Below are positions 1-4,707 of a stretch of DNA of 9,913 bases, piece by piece (positions within the stretch are counted from its first letter, which is position 1; each line of letters begins with the position of its first letter). Below the pieces are notes generated by a model. It did no database searches. It saw only the letters and a list, made by a program, of their open reading frames with translations, and was not told where the DNA came from. Both the position numbers and the translations under genes were made by a program. Source of the stretch: Bacteroidota bacterium (GTDB lineage: Bacteria; Bacteroidota; Bacteroidia; Cytophagales; Cyclobacteriaceae); NCBI GenBank assembly GCA_023393375.1, contig JAEWLI010000150.1, positions 1 to 9,913 of the forward strand. Direction: 5' to 3'.

Positions 1-36
1 GGTAAATTGTTCCAATATTTGTTCGTCTGAACTCAT
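1..36 (-). CDS. 5' end of an unidentified minus-strand gene (partial)
   Basis: An ATG on the minus strand at position 36 opens a frame that stays open to the window edge and gives 12 residues, MSSDEQILEQFT. A perfect Bacteroidota -7 motif (TAGTTTTG, 77-84 on the minus strand) lies about 40 bp upstream, which would give a leader of normal length. The frame is too short to assign a family. The polar, acidic N-terminus suggests a soluble cytoplasmic protein, but that is only a guess. It is called a gene because of the promoter-start arrangement. The sequence beyond position 1 would settle it. Confidence 0.5.
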   Translation of the reverse strand, partial: MSSDEQILEQFT

Positions 37-76
37 GCTTTGTTTATTTAGACTAATTCCATTTAAGATTGTGCAA

Positions 77-84
77 CAAAACTA
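77..84 (-). promoter_or_regulatory. Candidate -7 element for the gene starting at 36
   Basis: The minus strand reads TAGTTTTG, an exact match to the Bacteroidota -7 consensus TAnnTTTG. No convincing TTTG -33 element sits at the expected distance upstream, so only half of the promoter is supported. Confidence 0.35.
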
Positions 85-174
85 ACAAAATTTGTTTTAA
101 TAATGTTCATTTGCATTACAAATTACAAGGATTTGGAGTGTGGGAGATTTAATACATAACCTGCATCATTGTAC

Positions 175-197
175 GAGACCTGACAGATACAGGTTTC
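175..197. other. Hairpin downstream of the Lrp/AsnC gene
   Basis: GAGACCTG (175-182) and CAGGTTTC (190-197) can form an 8-bp stem with one G-U pair and a 7-nt loop in plus-strand RNA. The minus-strand version carries one mismatch. It lies 53 bp past the stop of the minus-strand regulator, but no T-tract follows in that direction, so it is a poor intrinsic terminator. It is recorded as a possible 3'-end structure only. Confidence 0.25.
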
Positions 198-249
198 ACG
201 TTTGCATAAATAAAAATAAAAGAAATATCCTGATAGCTAAGGATTGCAC

Positions 250-717
250 TTATTTGTCAAATTGGATATGGCGATTTAAGCTTTCTTCAAGAGAAATAAT
301 GGTTTCAGTTCTTTCGATACCTTCAATAATTTGAATTTTATCATGCAGTACATCCTTTAAGTGCCTGGTATCTTTGCAATGCATTTTAAGAAAAATATTG
401 TAGTTGCCAGTAGTGTAGTGAATCTTAACAATTTCAGGGATTTTTTCAAGGTGTTTAATTACTACATCATAAAGAGAGCTTTTTTCCAGATAGATTCCAA
501 GGAATGCAGTAATATCATATCCCATTTTTGAATAATCCATATTGAGCGTGGTGCCAAGGACAATTCCCATTTCCTCCATTTTGCGCATCCTTACATGGAC
601 GGTACCTCCGGAAACAAATACTTTTTTTGCAACCTCGGTGTAAGGCATTTTGGCATCTTCAGCAAGCAGCGACAATATTTTTAAATCAACATTGTCAATG
701 TCGTAATTCTTGTTCAT
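250..717 (-). CDS. Lrp/AsnC-family transcriptional regulator
   Basis: This 155-residue protein has the normal length and two-domain layout of the Lrp/AsnC (feast/famine) family. Residues 1-60 form a winged helix-turn-helix, with the recognition region near SGGTVHVRMRKMEEMGI (36-52). Residues 65-150 form the RAM/AsnC ligand-binding and oligomerisation domain. The usual Gly-x-Tyr-Asp of the RAM domain reads GNYN (104-107), so an Asn replaces the Asp; from memory this is common in the Bacteroidota subfamily. Such proteins bind DNA in the cytoplasm as dimers to octamers and often respond to amino acids. It is divergent from the acyl-CoA ligase gene across a 451-bp gap. Control of itself or of its neighbour is plausible, but no operator was recognised. 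The ATG at 717 is supported by a well-formed promoter upstream. Family assignment is firm; target genes and effector are unknown. Confidence 0.95.
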   Translation of the reverse strand: MNKNYDIDNVDLKILSLLAEDAKMPYTEVAKKVFVSGGTVHVRMRKMEEMGIVLGTTLNMDYSKMGYDITAFLGIYLEKSSLYDVVIKHLEKIPEIVKIHYTTGNYNIFLKMHCKDTRHLKDVLHDKIQIIEGIERTETIISLEESLNRHIQFDK

Positions 718-757
718 GATGATTGAGATGAATTATGATATTCTTAATATTTCGTTG

Positions 758-787
758 CAAATGTATAGCAAATTTTATCAATTCAAA
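758..787 (-). promoter_or_regulatory. Bacteroidota-type promoter of the Lrp/AsnC gene
   Basis: On the minus strand, TTTG (784-787) is followed after 18 bp by TACATTTG (758-765). This is an exact TAnnTTTG -7 box at normal spacing. Transcription would begin near 750, about 33 bp before the ATG at 717. This is the best-formed promoter in the window. Confidence 0.65.
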
Positions 788-1100
788 AAATATGAAGAAC
801 TATTTAAATAAAATTCGTTGAAATTTTAATAAAAACACATTATATAATTATGAATAGATATTAATTGCCCTATACAGAAGAGAAAAATTATTCAATGATC
901 GAAACCTGCAATGTCATTTCTTCCCCTCCCTTATATCTACAAATTTTTGATACATGTTTGTTTGGCATCTTTTTTCAAGTTCATCAGGAAAAATTGGTAA
1001 ATGTTTTCCCGATTATAAAATTCGAAAATACAAATTAAATAATTTATCGTTAGTTAACAAAAGAATAAAATTTTAAGTTATTATTCATTATATTGTAAAA

Positions 1101-1108
1101 TAATTTTG
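1101..1108 (+). promoter_or_regulatory. Candidate -7 element of the acyl-CoA ligase gene
   Basis: TAATTTTG is an exact TAnnTTTG match. No good TTTG -33 sequence lies 18-20 bp upstream. Transcription from here would start near 1114, leaving a leader of about 55 nt to the ATG at 1169. The upstream TTG at 1106 overlaps this box, which argues against using that TTG as the start codon. Confidence 0.4.
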
Positions 1109-1168
1109 AAATATGTACTTTTATTCAAAAATTTGGAAATAGGAATTAGGAATATAAATAAAATATGT

Positions 1169-2845
1169 ATGGCAAATAAACATCCCTGGCTCAAAAATTA
1201 CCCAAAAGGTGTAAATCAAGAAATAAATCCTGATAAATACCGGTCGTTAGTTGAGCTGCTGGAAGAGTGCTTTGAAAAATATGGAGATCTGACGGCTTAT
1301 GAAAATTTTGGCACAGGAATATCCTTTCGGAAGCTGGATAAACTTTCTCTTTGTTTTGCTGCTTATCTTCAAAATGAAGCAGGTTTACAACCGGGAGACC
1401 GGATAGCCATACAAATGCCCAATCTTCTTCAATATCCAGTGGCATTGTTTGGAGCACTCAGGGCTGGATGTATTGTAGTAAATATTAATCCGTTATATAC
1501 TGCCCGTGAAATGGAATATCATTTCAGTGATTCCGGGGTGAAAGCAGTGGTAATTCTTGCCAATTTTGCCGCAAATCTTGAAAAGGCTTTAGTGAAAACG
1601 CCAATTGAAAAGATAATCGTAACAGAAATAGGTGATCTGCTGGATTTCCCAAAAAGGCCAATCGTTAATTTGGTGGTTAAGCATATCAAAAAGATGGTCC
1701 CATCTTATAATCTTCCTCAGGAGGTAAAATTTAATGAGGTTTTGAAGATGGGGCAAAAATGTAAGTTTGAAAAACCTGTAGTGCAAGGCAAAGACATTGC
1801 TTTTCTGCAATACACAGGCGGCACAACCGGTGTTTCGAAAGGTGCTATACTTACTCATCGGAATATGATCGCCAATATGGAGCAGATATCTGAATGGATG
1901 AAACCAAAGTTAATCGAAAGGGAGGAGATTGTCATTACAGCTTTGCCCATGTATCATATTTTTGCATTAACGGTTAATTGCCTGGCTTTTCTCAAAATAG
2001 GTGCAAAAAATATCCTCATCACAAATCCCAGGGATATGAAAGCATTTATTAAGGATCTGAAAAAACATAAATTTTCAGTCTTTACCGGTGTTAATACCTT
2101 ATTCAACGGACTGATGAATCAACCGGATTTTAAAAACATTGACTTCTCTGGTTTGAAAATCGCTGTGGGAGGAGGTATGGCGGTGCAAAAAATAGTAGCT
2201 GAAAAATGGCACGAAATAACCGGTTCAAACTTAGCTGAAGGATATGGATTGACCGAAACTGCACCAGTATTATCCTGTAATCCAATAGACGGCAATGAGA
2301 AATTAGGCACTATTGGTCTACCCTTGCCGAGTACTGAACTTAAAATAATGGATGAGGAGGGCAACGAAGTTCCCGAAGGTGAAATAGGAGAGATATGTGT
2401 AAAAGGGCCACAAGTAATGCCAGGATATTGGAACAATGAAGCTGAGACCAAACTGGTTTTCAGAGACGGCTGGTTCATGACGGGTGACATTGGGAAAATT
2501 GACAATGATGGTTACGTCCGGATTGTGGACAGAAAAAAAGACATGATCAATATTTCCGGATTTAATGTTTATCCAAATGAAATTGAAAATGTGATTGCTG
2601 CACATCCTAAGGTTTTGGAAGTGGGTGCAGTTGGGGTAACAGATGATCGTTCTGTTGAAGTAGTAAAAGTATTTGTAGTAAAAAAAGATGCCAGTCTTAC
2701 CCGAGAAGAGCTTTTGGCCTATTGTCGTGAAAATCTGACAGCTTACAAAGTTCCCAAACTGGTGGAATTCAAAAAAGAATTGCCCAAATCAAACATTGGT
2801 AAAATTCTTCGAAGAAAACTGATAGCAGAAGAACAAACTGCCTAG
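1169..2845 (+). CDS. fadD: Long-chain fatty acid--CoA ligase (FadD type)
   Basis: This is a 558-residue member of the adenylate-forming (ANL) superfamily, close in length to E. coli FadD (561). It activates fatty acids to acyl-CoA through an acyl-adenylate, for beta-oxidation or lipid synthesis. Visible signatures are the phosphate-binding loop YTGGTTGVSKG (215-225), the adenine-binding motif EGYGLTE (357-363), the ribose-binding Asp in GWFMTGD (434-440), the hinge region VDRKKDMINISGFNVYP (453-469), and the C-terminal catalytic lysine in PKSNIGKILRR (K545). All core motifs are intact. The frame is open further upstream to a TTG at 1106, but that codon overlaps the -7 box, and MANKHPWLKNYP looks like a normal FadD N-terminus, so the ATG at 1169 is chosen. 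Chain-length preference cannot be read from the sequence. A CoA-binding-domain gene follows after 81 bp. Confidence 0.95.
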   Translation: MANKHPWLKNYPKGVNQEINPDKYRSLVELLEECFEKYGDLTAYENFGTGISFRKLDKLSLCFAAYLQNEAGLQPGDRIAIQMPNLLQYPVALFGALRAGCIVVNINPLYTAREMEYHFSDSGVKAVVILANFAANLEKALVKTPIEKIIVTEIGDLLDFPKRPIVNLVVKHIKKMVPSYNLPQEVKFNEVLKMGQKCKFEKPVVQGKDIAFLQYTGGTTGVSKGAILTHRNMIANMEQISEWMKPKLIEREEIVITALPMYHIFALTVNCLAFLKIGAKNILITNPRDMKAFIKDLKKHKFSVFTGVNTLFNGLMNQPDFKNIDFSGLKIAVGGGMAVQKIVAEKWHEITGSNLAEGYGLTETAPVLSCNPIDGNEKLGTIGLPLPSTELKIMDEEGNEVPEGEIGEICVKGPQVMPGYWNNEAETKLVFRDGWFMTGDIGKIDNDGYVRIVDRKKDMINISGFNVYPNEIENVIAAHPKVLEVGAVGVTDDRSVEVVKVFVVKKDASLTREELLAYCRENLTAYKVPKLVEFKKELPKSNIGKILRRKLIAEEQTA

Positions 2846-2849
2846 AGCT

Positions 2850-2883
2850 GGTTATCGAAATAATATAACCCTATTCGTTTTTT
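2850..2883 (+). terminator. Weak terminator-like hairpin after the acyl-CoA ligase gene
   Basis: GGTTAT (2850-2855) and ATAACC (2865-2870) form a 6-bp stem with a 9-nt loop, starting 5 bp after the ligase stop. A six-T run follows only after a 7-nt gap (2878-2883). The stem is short and the T-run displaced, so termination would be partial at best. Confidence 0.3.
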
Positions 2884-2905
2884 GTTTGAATTATCCGTAT
2901 ATTCG
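2874..2905 (+). promoter_or_regulatory. Possible promoter of the CoA-binding protein gene
   Basis: TATATTCG (2898-2905) matches TAnnTTTG at all but one fixed position. TTCG (2874-2877) lies 20 bp upstream as a weak -33 element. The leader to the ATG at 2927 would be short, about 15 nt. The gene could also be read through from the ligase gene. Confidence 0.3.
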
Positions 2906-2926
2906 ATATCTATAATTATTACAATT

Positions 2927-3388
2927 ATGGCTACAGAATATCAGGAACTCGTTCAGGGGTTTATTCATTCAAAACGCATAGGGGTTGTCGGGTTATCTTC
3001 TCATACAGAAAATCCAGGGAATCATATCCTAAAGAAACTTTTAAATAATGGCTATGAAGCCATTCCCATACATCCCAAGGCCAAATCAATCAATGGGATA
3101 GACTGTTTTGAATCGGTTGAAGCAGTGCCGGTTCAATTGGAAGCGGTGGTTATTTGCACACCTTCGAATGCAACAACTTCAATTATAGAATCATGCGCAC
3201 TGGCAGGTGTGAAGTTGGTTTGGATTCATAAATCAATCGGGGATGGTAGTTATTCCCAAGTAGCTGTAGATAAAGCGAAACAATTGGGGATTAAGGTGAT
3301 CCCGACTGGCTGTCCAATGATGTTTATTCAACCGGATATTTTCCATAGGTGTATGCGGTTTTTAATGAAAAGTAAATTAAGGGTTTAA
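2927..3388 (+). CDS. CoA-binding domain protein (CoA_binding_2 / YccU-like)
   Basis: This 153-residue protein consists of a single Rossmann-like CoA-binding domain, related to the N-terminal part of succinyl-CoA synthetase alpha subunits. The nucleotide-binding start is RIGVVGLSSHTENPGNHI, with the usual SxxxxxPG pattern. Further conserved pieces are EAIPIHPK, LEAVVICTPS, VWIH and a terminal VIPTGCPMMF. The reference family members are about 140 residues and have no enzymatic partner domain, and their function is not established. A TTG-initiated frame reaches back to 2882, but the ATG at 2927 gives the expected N-terminus (MATEYQEL). It lies 81 bp after the acyl-CoA ligase on the same strand, so a link to CoA metabolism is tempting but unproven. 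It converges on the membrane-protein gene at 4432-3821. Confidence 0.9.
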   Translation: MATEYQELVQGFIHSKRIGVVGLSSHTENPGNHILKKLLNNGYEAIPIHPKAKSINGIDCFESVEAVPVQLEAVVICTPSNATTSIIESCALAGVKLVWIHKSIGDGSYSQVAVDKAKQLGIKVIPTGCPMMFIQPDIFHRCMRFLMKSKLRV

Positions 3389-3449
3389 GGGTTTTGAAAA
3401 GGGCTTGAAGTTGTTTAAATAAGGGTTTGAAATAGGGGTGGTATAATGA

Positions 3450-3480
3450 CCGTATACTGTACTTAACGATACGGAGTACA
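3450..3480. repeat. Two interleaved inverted repeats
   Basis: CCGTAT (3450-3455) is the reverse complement of ATACGG (3469-3474), and TGTACT (3458-3463) is the reverse complement of AGTACA (3475-3480). The two 6-bp pairs interlock in 1-2-1'-2' order, so in RNA they would be alternative hairpins; with no nucleotide between the last two arms a classical pseudoknot is unlikely. The second pair runs into the first bases of repeat copy A. Confidence 0.4.
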
Positions 3481-3594
3481 ATTTTCGGGAGATCCCTGTC
3501 TGCACAGGGATGACGTCATAGTTGTGGGCACGTTATTGGGTCATGTTTGATCTGTTTTCAAACAATAGTTAAAGGTTGGCTCTTTTTTAGGCAT
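3474..3594. repeat. Composite intergenic repeat, copy A
   Basis: This 121-bp unit aligns without gaps to 3665-3785 (offset 191); by hand count about 15 positions differ. It begins GAGTACAA and carries a head hairpin at 3492-3511, with ATCCCTGT and ACAGGGAT around a CTGC loop. An ATGACGTCAT palindrome (3510-3519) follows, then a 20-bp stretch identical in both copies (3521-3540), a variable stretch, and a T-run (3583-3588) ending at GCAT. A heptad tail starts two bases later. No ORF spans the unit. Confidence 0.85.
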
Positions 3595-3595
3595 G

Positions 3596-3638
3596 GTCAA
3601 ACCTAAAACCTAAAACTTCGAACCTTAAACTTTCAAAC
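3596..3638. repeat. Heptad-repeat tail of copy A
   Basis: Starting at GTCAAAC (3596-3602), the sequence runs in exact 7-bp phase for five units ending in AAAC or GAAC (to 3630), followed by an 8-bp variant (3631-3638). The approximate consensus is YTTRAAC. The phase then breaks down towards 3650. Confidence 0.6.
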
Positions 3639-3664
3639 AACTTCAAACCCATTTTACCGAACCT

Positions 3665-3785
3665 GAGTACAAAACCCGGGGGATCCCTGCCTGCGCAGGG
3701 ATGACGTCAAAGTTGTGGGCACGTTATTGGGTCTTGTTTTATCTGTTTTCAAACAATAATTAAAGGCTTGCCTTTTTTTAGGCAT
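3665..3785. repeat. Composite intergenic repeat, copy B
   Basis: This is the second copy, in the same orientation as copy A. Its head hairpin is at 3683-3702, with ATCCCTGC and GCAGGGAT around the same CTGC loop. The T-A pair that closes the loop in copy A is a C-G pair here, a compensatory change that keeps the stem. The ATGACGTCAA that follows is no longer a perfect palindrome. The copy ends at GCAT (3782-3785), 7 bp before its heptad tail. Confidence 0.85.
3762..3779 (+). terminator. Terminator-like hairpin inside copy B
   Basis: AAAGG (3762-3766) and CCTTT (3771-3775) enclose a CTTG loop, and the T-run continues to 3779. The stem is short. The matching place in copy A has a worse stem, so termination here is possible but weak. 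It would act on transcripts arriving from the CoA-binding gene. Confidence 0.3.
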
Positions 3786-3792
3786 CAACAAT

Positions 3793-3820
3793 GTCAAACT
3801 TTAAACCTTGAACTTTAAAC
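3793..3820. repeat. Heptad-repeat tail of copy B
   Basis: There are four exact 7-bp units starting with GTCAAAC (3793-3799) and ending with TTTAAAC (3814-3820). They lie immediately next to the stop codon (TAA on the minus strand, 3821-3823) of the neighbouring gene. The tail has the same consensus and starting heptad as copy A's but fewer units. Confidence 0.6.
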
Positions 3821-4432
3821 TTATCTAGCAGATGCCCTGTGTTTGATTTCTTCCAGTTTGTTACTTGCTGTTTGCAATTCCCTTTTGATCCTGATTTCCC
3901 GTTGACGAACGATTTTACGATATTCTTCAAATTCTTCCGAAAGCTCGGTAAAGTCTTTGATTTTTTTTCTGGTGGTTTTTTCATTGCTCCTGAACCTGAA
4001 ATAACCAATGATCAATAGCACCAGCAGTAAGCCAATAATACCCCAAACAATGCTGGAATAAGTATTCTGCATGATATATACACCAAGGAATGAAATTCTG
4101 TCATTTCTTGCTTCACTTTGGGACAAACTTTCTTCCAGCTTATCCATCTGGCTTTTTTGCTCATCCACAGTGACCTGTTGTTCCCTGATTTTGAGGTTGG
4201 ATTGTGCCAAATTAGAGCGAAGGTCTTGTACAGAATCCTGAACATTTTTCCAGAACGAATCCAGAGAAGTTTCCCTGATTACCTTGTAACTCTCCCAGGT
4301 GTTTGATTTCTTTTTTAAAAAAATATATTTTTCATTGAGGGTTTGTGGTTCAGGTTCTGGTTGTGGTTCCTGAATTTGTGAGGCTACTGTAAAAGGTAGG
4401 ATCACAGCGAGTAATAAAAATATCCTTTTCAT
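3821..4432 (-). CDS. Secreted/anchored coiled-coil protein with one membrane segment
   Basis: This is a 203-residue protein of unknown function. Residues 1-18 look like a Sec signal peptide (MKRIFLLLAVILPFTVAS). A Pro/Glu-rich stretch follows (PEPEP, 24-28), then a conserved-looking segment KKSNTWESYKVIRETSLDSFWKNVQDSV (41-68) and a charged, probably coiled-coil region (65-112). A strong transmembrane helix follows (about 126-147), then a basic/acidic helical tail (148-203), again likely coiled coil. The expected topology is N-terminal coil in the periplasm and C-terminal coil in the cytoplasm. From memory, Bacteroidota relatives are often labelled 'tRNA (guanine-N1)-methyltransferase', but no methyltransferase motif is visible, so that name should not be used. 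The gene is divergent from the AbgT transporter, and its stop codon abuts a heptad repeat tail. The start is supported by the signal peptide. Confidence 0.8.
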   Translation of the reverse strand: MKRIFLLLAVILPFTVASQIQEPQPEPEPQTLNEKYIFLKKKSNTWESYKVIRETSLDSFWKNVQDSVQDLRSNLAQSNLKIREQQVTVDEQKSQMDKLEESLSQSEARNDRISFLGVYIMQNTYSSIVWGIIGLLLVLLIIGYFRFRSNEKTTRKKIKDFTELSEEFEEYRKIVRQREIRIKRELQTASNKLEEIKHRASAR

Positions 4433-4588
4433 TCTTACATAACTGGTTAATAGTGAAACAATTGTATAATCCTAATAACAAAAAAATCACTTTTTTAGTA
4501 TCCGACAAAATTAAAATAGCATTATTTTCCATATCTTTTTACAAAACGTGTTTAAGATAGCCACAGCACATTGTTTATCCGCAGCTAC

Positions 4589-4627
4589 GGATCAATATTT
4601 TTTTTGAAAATTACCTTTTGGATCAAT
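4589..4627. repeat. GGATCAAT direct repeat upstream of the transporter gene
   Basis: GGATCAAT occurs at 4589-4596 and again at 4620-4627, start-to-start 31 bp, close to three helical turns. The second copy begins on the last base of the -33 element. The first copy overlaps a short inverted repeat (ATCCG 4577-4581, CGGAT 4588-4592). The arrangement fits an operator but is short enough to arise by chance. Confidence 0.3.
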
Positions 4628-4646
4628 TTTGCTTAATGTATCTTCG
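4617..4646 (+). promoter_or_regulatory. Bacteroidota-type promoter of the AbgT transporter gene
   Basis: TTTG (4617-4620) and TATCTTCG (4639-4646; one mismatch to TAnnTTTG) are separated by 18 bp. This is the same spacing as in the Lrp/AsnC promoter. The leader to the ATG at 4708 would be about 55 nt and is A-rich. Confidence 0.5.
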
Positions 4647-4707
4647 TGGAGCTTGAATGTGAAGGATAATAAATTGAGAAAAAATTTAACCTCAAAATTA
4701 CAGATCT

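Larger units (their letters stand above)
718..1168. other. Divergent intergenic region between regulator and acyl-CoA ligase
   Basis: This is very AT-rich non-coding DNA of about 450 bp. It holds the regulator promoter (758-787) and a candidate ligase promoter (1101-1108). The part from 788 to 1100 shows no supported ORF, RNA gene or clear repeat. A pyrimidine-rich patch near 919-933 is the only less AT-rich piece. The length would leave room for upstream regulator binding, but no site could be defined by eye. Confidence 0.5.
3401..3650. repeat. 20-bp inverted repeat flanking copy A
   Basis: The 20 bases at 3401-3420 match the reverse complement of 3631-3650 at 17 of 20 positions (core CTTGAAGTTGTTT against TTTGAAGTTGTTT). 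The two arms enclose copy A. Both arms also belong to the surrounding GTTTNAA-like heptad tracts, so the inverted arrangement may reflect two oppositely oriented tracts rather than transposon-type ends. Confidence 0.4.
3389..3820. other. Repeat-rich convergent intergenic region
   Basis: This 432-bp gap lies between two convergent genes and holds no supportable ORF. From left to right it contains a G/T-rich tract with degenerate GTTTNAA-like repeats (3381-3438), overlapping inverted repeats (3450-3480), composite repeat copy A (3474-3594) with its heptad tail (3596-3638), and copy B (3665-3785) with its heptad tail (3793-3820). Copy B's tail ends directly at the stop codon of the minus-strand gene. 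Confidence 0.7.

Noticed and set aside
140..334. Plus-strand frame of 64 residues starting at GTG
   Set aside because: It overlaps the end of the Lrp/AsnC gene on the other strand, has no promoter or recognisable domain, and has the composition of translated non-coding DNA.
1106..1168. TTG start extending the acyl-CoA ligase by 21 residues
   Set aside because: The TTG overlaps an exact -7 promoter box, and the ATG at 1169 gives a protein of the usual FadD length and N-terminus.
3450..3480. H-type RNA pseudoknot
   Set aside because: The arms interlock in the right order, but no nucleotide separates the last two arms, leaving no loop to cross the groove.
3474..3785. Insertion sequence
   Set aside because: No transposase frame exists in or near the repeats. 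At most a non-autonomous element is possible.
3778..4008. Second minus-strand frame of 76 residues overlapping the coiled-coil gene
   Set aside because: It lies in another frame of a well-supported gene and runs into the repeat tail; its lysine- and serine-rich product matches no family.
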